Origin: Deltaproteobacteria bacterium
GTDB taxonomy: Bacteria; Desulfobacterota; Syntrophia; Syntrophales; Smithellaceae
Assembly: GCA_017860985.1 (NCBI GenBank)
Contig: JAGFXG010000092.1
Span: forward strand, 1-5,828
Reading direction: 5' to 3'
DNA: 5,828 nucleotides
Below are positions 1 to 5,719 of this stretch, piece after piece. The position numbers were made by a program, and so were the translations under genes. The notes beneath the pieces were generated by a model, which saw nothing but the letters and a program-made list of their open reading frames with translations, had not been told where the DNA came from and did not search any database. Numbering within the stretch: the stretch's first letter is position 1; the number at the start of each line of letters is the position of its first letter.

Positions 1-25
1 AAAAACATGATCTGGAAAGATATTG

Positions 26-66
26 ATCCCCCTCAGGATCCAATGAACTGAGGGGGATTTTTGTTT
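26..66 (+). terminator. Intrinsic terminator reading rightward, downstream of an unseen convergent gene
   Basis: An 11-bp perfect stem, ATCCCCCTCAG (26-36) with CTGAGGGGGAT (48-58), encloses an 11-base loop and is followed by TTTTGTTTTT. The T-run lies on the plus strand, so the classical terminator acts on transcripts entering from the left edge. Read on the minus strand, the hairpin starts only a few bases after the stop of the synthetase beta gene but is followed by CAATATCTTT, which is a poor U-tract. It may still act in both directions at this convergent junction, less efficiently for the minus strand. Confidence 0.75.
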
Positions 67-768
67 TTATTCAGCAGAGGGCTGTTTTAAGATCACCAGC
101 GCATCCACTACAACCGGCTTTGATCCGGAAAGAATCACGGGGTTGAGATCTATTTCTGAAACTTCCGGGATGTCCACACCGACGCGGCCAATGTTGATCA
201 GCATGTCGGTCAGACGCTTTTTGTCAGCTTCCTCCATGCCTCTTACTGCATTGAGTATTTTGTGCCCTCGGATCTCCTGCATCATCTCCCGTGCGTCCCG
301 CACTTCCAGCGGCGCGTGACGGAAAGAGATGTCGCGCAATATTTCCGTAAAAATACCGCCCAGACCGAACATCACGCAGGGGCCGAACTGAGGATCACGC
401 GTCAATCCCATCACCAGCTCACGCCGTCCTTTGATCATTTCCTGTATTAAGACGCCGCCCTCAAAGCCTTCCATCCCGTTCATGATTTCACGGAAAGCTT
501 TTTTTGCTTCTGTCGCTGTCCGGATGTCGACGTGAATCAATCCCTTTTCCGTTTTATGCGCGATATCGGCGGAGCAGCCTTTCATGACCAGAGGGAAACC
601 GATTTTATTGATGGCTTTGTCCAGACTGGTTTTATCCTTGACCAGAATTTCTCTGGTGACCGGTATGTCATAAGCGGCCAGAACCTGTTTGGACTCGTAT
701 TCTGACAGAGTTTTACGTCCCTGACGTAAGGCCTTTTCAATGATGCGCATTGCTTTATCGTTTTTCAT
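67..768 (-). CDS. acdB: ADP-forming acetate/acyl-CoA ligase, beta subunit (ATP-grasp)
   Basis: This 233-residue protein matches the stand-alone beta subunit of ADP-forming acyl-CoA synthetases, which exchange acyl-CoA + ADP + phosphate for acid + CoA + ATP in the cytoplasm. Visible motifs in order are the N-terminal LSEYESKQVLAAYDIPV (21-37), the ATP-grasp lysine region FPLVMKG (58-64), SADIAHKTEKG (66-76) with His71 at the position of the phospho-accepting His of archaeal ACD beta subunits, GLTRDPQFGPCVMFGLGG (121-138), FRHAPL (149-154), and the metal-binding EIDLNP (205-210). The family's usual HKSDVGG loop is relaxed here to HKTEKGL. Length is normal for a free beta subunit (about 230). 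Its ATG shares a base with the alpha stop codon (TAATG), and GGAGGAAGG sits just upstream inside the alpha gene, so translation is probably coupled. The acyl substrate (acetate, branched-chain or aromatic acid) cannot be read from sequence. Confidence 0.9.
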   Translation of the reverse strand: MKNDKAMRIIEKALRQGRKTLSEYESKQVLAAYDIPVTREILVKDKTSLDKAINKIGFPLVMKGCSADIAHKTEKGLIHVDIRTATEAKKAFREIMNGMEGFEGGVLIQEMIKGRRELVMGLTRDPQFGPCVMFGLGGIFTEILRDISFRHAPLEVRDAREMMQEIRGHKILNAVRGMEEADKKRLTDMLINIGRVGVDIPEVSEIDLNPVILSGSKPVVVDALVILKQPSAE

Positions 769-782
769 TATTTCCTTCCTCC
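766..782 (-). promoter_or_regulatory. Overlapping stop/start and ribosome-binding site of the beta gene
   Basis: On the minus strand the alpha gene ends TAA and the beta gene starts ATG within the pentamer TAATG (770-766), sharing one A. GGAGGAAGG (782-774) precedes it, leaving 5 bases before the ATG. This is a standard translational-coupling arrangement for subunits needed in equal amounts. Confidence 0.8.
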
Positions 783-2267
783 ATAATAGGTGTTGATGTG
801 ATCGATTGCCCGGATGGCGTCGTGCAGTTCATCAAAAACAGGAATTCCCAGATGAACGTATTCCTGCCTGGTCAGAGCGACAAGTTCCATGATGTCCATA
901 TCATCCGATCCCCTTCTCGGGTTGGGGAGGACCGCGATAGCGGGTTTGCCCGTTTGATCAACAACATCCCGGACGGCGCGGGCCAGTTCCTTATAGGGGG
1001 TTATCTCGGTGATCGGTTTACCAAACATTTTGGCCAGCGGTTTGTAGTGATAGAGAAGCGAGTCGAGGATTTGTAATTCTATCCGTTGATCTTCCGCGGC
1101 GGTGAGCAGAACTTCCTTCAGGTTCTGCGGTGAAACATATGGATTGGCCACATCAACAGGGTTGATGGCGCTCGATCCCGGTTTGGGAAGATAGTTCCCG
1201 ATTCGGTCCTGGAGCCTGGCGGGAAGCGGCGGCACATCGATACCGTATTGCTCAGCGGTATCGCAGGCAGTGACGCCGATCGCTCCGCCGCCACCGATAA
1301 TGGAAATGCTATTGAATGATCTTTTCGGAAGAAGCGAAAAGGCCAGATTGGCCTGAGCCAGTTCTTCAGAGTCATGAACCTGTACGGCTCCCGCCTGTTT
1401 CAGGATGGACTGCCAGATGACGCGGCTTCCCCCCATGGAGGCGGTATGGCTGGCAACGCTCCTTTGTCCGGCGATGGAAAGCCCTCCCTTGAAAACAATC
1501 ACCGGTTTTTTAGAGGCCGCTTCTTTGATAGCGAGGAAGAAAGCTTCGCCGTCCTTAATGCCTTCGATGTACATCGATATGACCTGCGTTTCCGGATCGT
1601 CGGCCAGATAGTGCAGCAGTTCCGACTCACGCAGATCAGCTCCGTTGCCGAAGCTCACCATCTTGCTGAAACGGATGCCCAGGTAGTTTCCCGCGTGCGC
1701 GAGATCGATTGCCATGCCGCCGCTCTGTGCAAGAAAGGCCACCGGTCCGCTGATACGCGACAGATCCGGACCTGGGAGCATAGTCAGTCCGCTTGCCGGA
1801 CAATAGATGCCGAAACAATTGGGACCGATCACCCGGATTCCTCTGGCGGCCGTTTGCTGCAGCTGCTTTTCCAGCGCCTTGCCTTCTTCGGTTCCTATTT
1901 CGCCGAAACCCGAAGACAGGATTTCCGCTCCGACCGCTCCCTTTTTACGGCAGGCTTCCAGCGCGTCCGGAACATGTCGGGCCGTTACGGCAATTACAGC
2001 AAAGTCGATTTTTTCTGGAATGTCTTCCACCCGTTTGAAGATTTCCATGCCGGAAATATTGCCGCCTTTGGGGTTGACGGGATATATTTTCCCTTCAAAT
2101 CCCATGGCCATAATGGATTTCAGCATACCGGTGCCGAAGCCGACACCGCTTTCTTCGGCGGAAACGCCAACAATGGCGAGAGTCCGGGGATGAAATATTT
2201 TTTCATAATCCGTAGTCGGATAACGGATTTTTCTGTTGCTTTTTATTCTTCCTGGCCTGCCTGACAT
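768..2267 (-). CDS. acdA: ADP-forming acetate/acyl-CoA ligase, alpha subunit (CoA-binding)
   Basis: The 499-residue protein has the three-part architecture of the ACD alpha subunit. First is a CoA-binding Rossmann domain (about 21-125, LAIVGVSAEESGVG at 30-43). Next comes a succinyl-CoA-ligase-like domain (about 145-310) with GPNCFG (148-153), AFLAQSGG (177-184) and VSFGNGADL (204-212). Last is a ligase-like third domain (about 318-499) beginning IIGGGGAIGVTACD. The segment SHTASMGG (273-280) supplies His274, the expected phosphohistidine that shuttles phosphate between the active sites. The third-domain glycine loop reads GGGGAIG instead of the commoner NAGGPG. Together with the adjacent beta gene it gives about 730 residues, like the fused single-chain enzymes. 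The ATG at 2267 has a strong AGGGAGGT ribosome site 5 bases upstream. It probably makes ATP from acyl-CoA in an anaerobe, but the reverse direction (acid activation) is possible. Substrate is unknown. Confidence 0.9.
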   Translation of the reverse strand: MSGRPGRIKSNRKIRYPTTDYEKIFHPRTLAIVGVSAEESGVGFGTGMLKSIMAMGFEGKIYPVNPKGGNISGMEIFKRVEDIPEKIDFAVIAVTARHVPDALEACRKKGAVGAEILSSGFGEIGTEEGKALEKQLQQTAARGIRVIGPNCFGIYCPASGLTMLPGPDLSRISGPVAFLAQSGGMAIDLAHAGNYLGIRFSKMVSFGNGADLRESELLHYLADDPETQVISMYIEGIKDGEAFFLAIKEAASKKPVIVFKGGLSIAGQRSVASHTASMGGSRVIWQSILKQAGAVQVHDSEELAQANLAFSLLPKRSFNSISIIGGGGAIGVTACDTAEQYGIDVPPLPARLQDRIGNYLPKPGSSAINPVDVANPYVSPQNLKEVLLTAAEDQRIELQILDSLLYHYKPLAKMFGKPITEITPYKELARAVRDVVDQTGKPAIAVLPNPRRGSDDMDIMELVALTRQEYVHLGIPVFDELHDAIRAIDHINTYYGGRK

Positions 2268-2272
2268 GGATG

Positions 2273-2280
2273 ACCTCCCT
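2273..2280 (-). promoter_or_regulatory. Strong Shine-Dalgarno of the alpha gene
   Basis: The minus strand reads AGGGAGGT followed by CATCC and the ATG at 2267. This near-perfect site at good spacing fixes the alpha-subunit start. It also shows that the gene can be translated independently of marR, which ends 55 bases upstream. Confidence 0.8.
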
Positions 2281-2290
2281 TCCCAGTGAT

Positions 2291-2308
2291 TTTATCTTGC
2301 ATGCTAAA
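2291..2308 (-). promoter_or_regulatory. Predicted MarR operator 2, upstream of the alpha gene
   Basis: The plus strand reads TTTATCTTGCATGCTAAA, an imperfect palindrome built from TTTA-C-T half-sites. It is identical at 17 of 18 positions to the reverse complement of the site at 2753-2770 over the marR promoter. It lies in the 55-base gap between marR and the alpha gene, ending 23 bases before the alpha ATG. A TAAAAT -10-like hexamer (minus strand, 2294-2289) overlaps its edge, but I see no convincing -35 at the right distance. The site may therefore govern a weak internal promoter or act as a block to read-through from the marR promoter. Operator identity is inferred from repetition, symmetry and position. 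Confidence 0.7.
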
Positions 2309-2322
2309 CATTAAACTGCATT

Positions 2323-2733
2323 TTATTTCCGAAGATCTTTCAACATCCGGATGAGCAGCAACCTTTCTTCCATGCTGAACAATGAAAGAATTTCCTGGTT
2401 CAAATCTTCGGTCTTATTTATGAAATTATCACGGCATTGATGTGCTTTGTCTGTTAATTGAATGTTCAGCACGCGCCGATCCTCTTTTACGTTCTTGACC
2501 AGCCAGCCGTTTTCCGCCATACGGTCCAGGACGCCTGAAAGGGTGGCGCTGTCCAAATTCAAGCGCTTTCCCAGTTCTCCAGCGGATAGCCCCTCCTCTT
2601 CATAAAGAGCGTGCAGAACCAGGCCCTGTATGGGGGTCAGGCCATAAGGCTGCATTTTGGATTTAAAAGTCGCGTACACTTTTTGATTGGCTTTGCTGAG
2701 TATAAACAGGATGACGTCCTGGTAACTGATCAT
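2323..2733 (-). CDS. MarR-family transcriptional regulator
   Basis: This is a small winged-helix regulator. Counting from the upstream ATG at 2760 (145 residues), an N-terminal dimerisation helix (about 11-35) precedes the winged helix-turn-helix LTPIQGLVLHAL...GKRLNLDSATLSGVLDRMAENGWL (41-87). The wing carries the conserved DRR (94-96), KEDRRVLNIQLT, and a C-terminal dimerisation helix (105-145) follows. I chose the internal ATG at 2733 (residue 10, giving 136 residues). The predicted -10 box at 2768-2763 directly abuts the upstream ATG, which would then lie before the transcription start, and GGTG stands 5 bases before the ATG at 2733. Both starts have weak ribosome sites. Two near-identical palindromes flank the gene, one over its own promoter and one before the synthetase genes, so it is probably an autorepressor that also controls them. 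The ligand is unknown; an acid or acyl-CoA handled by the synthetase would be natural. Confidence 0.92.
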   Translation of the reverse strand: MISYQDVILFILSKANQKVYATFKSKMQPYGLTPIQGLVLHALYEEEGLSAGELGKRLNLDSATLSGVLDRMAENGWLVKNVKEDRRVLNIQLTDKAHQCRDNFINKTEDLNQEILSLFSMEERLLLIRMLKDLRK

Positions 2734-2752
2734 GGAAGCACCGTCAATATTA

Positions 2753-2770
2753 TTTAGCATACAAGATAAA
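2753..2770 (+). promoter_or_regulatory. Predicted MarR operator 1, over the marR -10 box
   Basis: TTTAGCATACAAGATAAA is an imperfect palindrome (12 of 18 positions match its own reverse complement, strongest at the outer TTTA/TAAA). Its reverse complement differs from the site at 2291-2308 at one base. It covers the -10 hexamer and the predicted transcription start of marR, a classical autorepression position. Confidence 0.72.
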
Positions 2771-2791
2771 TGACTTCTAAAGTGATGTCAA
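2763..2791 (-). promoter_or_regulatory. Sigma-70-type promoter of marR
   Basis: The minus strand carries a perfect -35 TTGACA (2791-2786), a 17-base spacer and a -10 TATCTT (2768-2763, 4/6). The expected transcription start is near 2756. That is downstream of the ATG at 2760 and supports the ATG at 2733 as the marR start. The -10 box lies inside predicted operator 1, so binding there would block RNA polymerase. Confidence 0.65.
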
Positions 2792-2802
2792 GAAATTTTG
2801 AA

Positions 2803-2842
2803 GACATAAAAAAGAGGAAGTAACCGTTGCGGCTACTTCCTC
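2803..2842 (-). terminator. Intrinsic terminator of the lipoprotein unit
   Basis: In the minus-strand RNA, GAGGAAGTAGCCG pairs with CGGTTACTTCCTC over 13 bp (one G-U pair) around a CAA loop, followed directly by TTTTTTTATG. The hairpin occupies 2814-2842 and the T-run about 2807-2813. It ends transcripts coming from the lipoprotein gene and insulates the marR promoter, which begins about 12 bases further on. Confidence 0.9.
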
Positions 2843-2891
2843 CTGGGTGAACTTGAAAAGGCAATGAAAGAGTTTAGAAAGTTACATTAGC

Positions 2892-2936
2892 CTGTCATCC
2901 CGTTATCATCCGGCAGGCAAGATAACGGGATGACAG
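2892..2936. repeat. 16-bp perfect inverted repeat (REP-like palindrome)
   Basis: CTGTCATCCCGTTATC (2892-2907) and its exact reverse complement (2921-2936) flank a 13-base loop. The repeat lies 6 bases after the lipoprotein stop codon. No T-run follows on either strand, so it is not a typical intrinsic terminator; a true one lies about 50 bases further on. The TGTCATCCCG arm resembles dispersed extragenic palindromes seen in many proteobacteria. It may protect the 3' end of the mRNA. Copy number in the genome is unknown from this window. Confidence 0.65.
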
Positions 2937-2942
2937 TTTCAT

Positions 2943-3527
2943 TTACTTCTTCTTTTTAAAAAGTTTTTTCAGCAAAGACGGCTTCTTTGGTTCAGCCGGT
3001 TTGACCTCGGGTTCACAAAGTTTCTGGCGCAGCTTGTCCAGTCCGGTGAGGATTGGAATATGCTGCCATTCCTGATCGTGATGGGGATTGACCCGCAGGA
3101 CCTGTCCCTGATTGTCATAATCCACAATCTCTTTCATTCTGTATCGTTTATTCTTGCAATCGATTTCATCAACTCTGATATTGTGGTCAAAGTTTTCATA
3201 ATTTTTGGATAGATCCGGATGAAGTTTGTTTAATTTTTCGATGGTGTTTTTCCTGTAATCGTCAGTGACGATTTTATAGGTTGAGACGGTTACGATATTG
3301 GATGCATCATCGGTTCTTTTTACTTTATAGTAGCAATCACCCGTGCGGGTTTTACCGAGAGGTTCCCATTCCTTGCTGTCCGGTATTATCGCCTTTCCAG
3401 CCGCTGATTCTGCATTTGGAGATCCCGCCTTTGAAGATGTCGCGGGAGCAAATGAGTTCATCGCGCAGCCTGCAAGCGTAAGTGCAACCAGCACCGGCAA
3501 AATAATAACTGAATAAAAATGTTTCAT
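2943..3527 (-). CDS. Putative lipoprotein with surface-adhesin-E-like domain
   Basis: The 194-residue precursor has a short basic N-terminus, a hydrophobic core (7-17) and a lipobox LAGC (18-21), so Cys21 should be lipidated. Residue +2 is Ala, which under the E. coli sorting rule predicts the outer membrane. A low-complexity Ser/Ala linker (22-48) leads into a compact domain (about 52-172): WEPLGKTRTGDCYY, then VDEIDCKNKRYRMKEIVDYDNQGQVL, a second Trp (154) and LC at 170-171. This pattern resembles the surface-adhesin protein E-like family of small secreted proteins, whose role in environmental bacteria is not established. Cys65, Cys124 and Cys171 could form disulfides. The tail EPKKPSLLKKLFKKKK is strikingly basic and amphipathic. 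The start is supported by GAAAGGA 6 bases upstream of the ATG. It is transcribed alone, divergently from the HD-GYP gene, and ends at its own terminator. The lipoprotein call is firm; the family call is moderate. Confidence 0.8.
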   Translation of the reverse strand: MKHFYSVIILPVLVALTLAGCAMNSFAPATSSKAGSPNAESAAGKAIIPDSKEWEPLGKTRTGDCYYKVKRTDDASNIVTVSTYKIVTDDYRKNTIEKLNKLHPDLSKNYENFDHNIRVDEIDCKNKRYRMKEIVDYDNQGQVLRVNPHHDQEWQHIPILTGLDKLRQKLCEPEVKPAEPKKPSLLKKLFKKKK

Positions 3528-3866
3528 GTTGATTCCTTTCGTTGGTGTATTTGTGATTTTTTGTTTTGGTGAAAAACCCTACATCAATATTCCCCGTTTT
3601 TCAAGATGTCTGAAATCTGTTTTCAAATGACAGAGAATACGACATCAACCTATCCTTTATATACGGTAGCCTAGAATACATTGAAGAATTTTACAAGACA
3701 CTTGATTTCCTTTATTATCCATTTTGAGCAACACTTTATTTGAGGTAATCCGCCGGCTATATTCCTCTTGACATTTCCATGGGAACCCACTAATTTTTTA
3801 CAAAATTTGATATGTTACCCACTTAATCCAACCCTTTCGTTTTCCAGGGTAGCACGTTCAACAACC
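3528..3866. other. Divergent intergenic region between lipoprotein and HD-GYP genes
   Basis: This AT-rich stretch of about 340 bases lies between two diverging genes. Its left end holds the lipoprotein ribosome site (GAAAGGA on the minus strand, 3540-3534). A 7-bp inverted repeat GAAAAAC/GTTTTTC (3571-3577 and 3596-3602) with an 18-base spacer is visible, of unknown significance. The right end holds the promoter at 3768-3796. I find no further coding potential, tRNA or riboswitch-like structure in it, and no clear minus-strand promoter for the lipoprotein. Confidence 0.5.
3768..3796 (+). promoter_or_regulatory. Candidate sigma-70-type promoter of the HD-GYP gene
   Basis: A perfect -35 TTGACA (3768-3773) is followed by a 17-base spacer and TAATTT (3791-3796, 3/6 to TATAAT). 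Transcription would start near 3803. A weaker alternative upstream is TTTATT-17-TATATT (3735-3740 and 3758-3763). The -35 element coincides with the most upstream possible TTG start codon of the reading frame, so translation is unlikely to begin there if this promoter is used. Confidence 0.5.
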
Positions 3867-5717
3867 ATGGTGCATCAGATGCCGGATTCAACCAGAAAAT
3901 ATCAGGAAATCCTTCAAGAGAATTCCCTGTTAAAACAGAGAATCAAGGAAATTGAACAATCTGAATCAGACCGCAGGCAGACGGAGGCGGCTTTGCGCGA
4001 GAGCGAAAAGAAATACCGTTTGATTGCGGAAAACACGGCCGACCTGATCATGATCCTTGATATGAATATGCGCTTTACCTATGTCAGCCCGGCTGTCACG
4101 AGGCTGCGCGGATTCACCGTTGAAGAGGCCATGTACCAGACCCTTGATCAGGTTTTGACGCCCGAGTCCCTGGGTCTCGTTCAGACGGTGTTTGAAAATG
4201 CGATGGAACGCGAGGCTGCCGGTTCGAATGATTCAAACATCATTCGCATGCTGGAGCTGGAACAATACAGAAAGGATGGTTCGATTGTCTGGATGGAAGT
4301 CAGCCTTTCCTTTTTGCGCGACAGGGATTGTAAGCCGGACGGCATACTGGTCGTTTCCAGGGATATTACCGAACGCAAGGAAGCCGAAGAAGAGATGCAG
4401 AAAATGGCATCCATCGTCAAACACAGCAGCGAGGTGGTCAGTCTGACAGATCCTGAGGGAAATATGGTTTTTCTCAACGAAACAGGCTGCAGGTTGCTGG
4501 GCATCGAAACGGGCCGCGTGGCCGGAAATAATATCATGGATATTATTTCCGAAGAATATCAGCCGATGGTCAGGACGGAGGTGTTGCCCGCTCTGGAAAA
4601 AGGAGGAACATGGGAGGGTGATCTGCAGTACCGTAACCTGAAAACAGGAAAATTGATGGACGTTTATGCAATGACCTACACCATCATTAATCCTGTCAGC
4701 GGTGCACCCCGTTATTTTGCCAGTGTTTCCCTCGACACCACTGAGCGCAAACGCATGGAGGAGAACTACCGGAGCATCTTTGACAATGCGCAGGAAGGGA
4801 TTTACCGGACAACTCCTGAGGGGAGATTCGTATTAGCCAATCGGGCCATGGCACGGATACTTGGATACGATTCGCCCGGGGAACTAATCGAAGGTGTTAC
4901 GGATATTCCCCGTCAACTTCATGTCCATCCGGAAGAACGCGGCAAAACCCTGGAAATCCTGGATCGCGACGGTTACGTGAAAGACGCTGAAGTGCAGTGG
5001 AAAAGAAAAGACGGATGTATAATCTGGGTTTCCCGGACCATGCGGGCTGTTCGTGATGAGAAGGGAAAAATCCTGTATTTCGAGGGTCTGCTTACAGACA
5101 TCACGGATCGGAAAAACAGCGTTGAACAACTGAGGAAAGCCCTGGTGGGTACCGTTCAGGCGATTGCTTCGTTGGTTGAATCGAAAGACCCTTACACAGC
5201 CGGACATCAGCGCCGCGTGGCCGATCTTGCCGCCACCATCGCACAGGAGATGGGACTTTCCCCGGAGCTGATCGAAGGCCTGCGGATGGCCGGCATCATC
5301 CATGACATCGGGAAAGTTTCCGTCCCTTCAGACATTCTGAACATGCCGAGGAAATTGACAGACATGGAATTCGGCCTGATCAAGACGCATGCGAAATCCG
5401 GTTATGAAATTGTAAAGGACATTGAATTTCCCTGGCCCATTGCGAGAATGATCCTGGAGCATCATGAACGGATCAACGGTTCCGGTTATCCCAACGGTCT
5501 GACCGGGGACAAGCTGCTGCTGGAGTCCCGGATCCTGGCAGTGGCCGATGTTGTGGAAGCCATGGCCACGCACCGGCCTTACCGGCCGGCCTTGAGCCTT
5601 GATGCCGCAATGGACGAGATCACGAAGAACAGGGGTGTGATCTACGATCCTGAAGCCGTGGACGCCTGTCTGAAGCTTTTCCGTGAGAAGGGATACACGA
5701 TCAAGCAAATGTATTAA
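3867..5717 (+). CDS. Three-PAS HD-GYP domain protein, predicted cyclic-di-GMP phosphodiesterase
   Basis: Numbered from the ATG at 3867 (616 residues). A charged, coiled-coil-like segment (about 10-45) leads to three PAS/PAC sensor domains at about 46-171, 176-294 and 298-416, closing with DITERK, DTTERK and DITDRK. An HD-GYP domain (about 420-612) follows. Its expected metal and signature residues are all present: His447, HD at 479-480 (HDIGK), His508, HH at 532-533 (HHERINGSGYP), GYP at 540-542 and Asp561, so it should be active. HD-GYP enzymes hydrolyse cyclic-di-GMP, some cGAMP; specificity is not predictable here. No signal peptide or membrane helix is seen, so it probably senses a cytoplasmic cue through the PAS domains, whose ligands are unknown. 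The frame stays open back to a TTG at 3768, which is also a TTGACA box. ATGs at 3867 and 3879 are better starts, the latter with GGTG 6 bases upstream. No receiver or GGDEF domain is present. Confidence 0.9.
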   Translation: MVHQMPDSTRKYQEILQENSLLKQRIKEIEQSESDRRQTEAALRESEKKYRLIAENTADLIMILDMNMRFTYVSPAVTRLRGFTVEEAMYQTLDQVLTPESLGLVQTVFENAMEREAAGSNDSNIIRMLELEQYRKDGSIVWMEVSLSFLRDRDCKPDGILVVSRDITERKEAEEEMQKMASIVKHSSEVVSLTDPEGNMVFLNETGCRLLGIETGRVAGNNIMDIISEEYQPMVRTEVLPALEKGGTWEGDLQYRNLKTGKLMDVYAMTYTIINPVSGAPRYFASVSLDTTERKRMEENYRSIFDNAQEGIYRTTPEGRFVLANRAMARILGYDSPGELIEGVTDIPRQLHVHPEERGKTLEILDRDGYVKDAEVQWKRKDGCIIWVSRTMRAVRDEKGKILYFEGLLTDITDRKNSVEQLRKALVGTVQAIASLVESKDPYTAGHQRRVADLAATIAQEMGLSPELIEGLRMAGIIHDIGKVSVPSDILNMPRKLTDMEFGLIKTHAKSGYEIVKDIEFPWPIARMILEHHERINGSGYPNGLTGDKLLLESRILAVADVVEAMATHRPYRPALSLDAAMDEITKNRGVIYDPEAVDACLKLFREKGYTIKQMY

Positions 5718-5719
5718 TA

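Noticed and set aside
1374..2264. A long open frame of 296 codons on the plus strand, antisense to the synthetase alpha gene.
   Set aside because: It mirrors the codon structure of a clear family member, shows no recognisable domain, and has no ribosome site that I can see.
2787..2805. A partly symmetric stretch GTCAAGAAATTTTGAAGAC overlapping the marR -35 box, considered as an operator.
   Set aside because: The symmetry is weak (12 of 19) and the sequence is not repeated before the synthetase genes, unlike the 18-bp sites.
2892..2936. The 16-bp hairpin considered as an intrinsic terminator.
   Set aside because: The minus-strand sequence after it is GCTAATGTAAC, with no U-tract. The terminator at 2803-2842 fits much better.
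3571..3602. 7-bp inverted repeat GAAAAAC/GTTTTTC considered as a terminator or operator.
   Set aside because: The arms are AT-rich and short with an 18-base spacer, there is no T-run in a useful position, and such repeats are expected by chance in AT-rich intergenic DNA.
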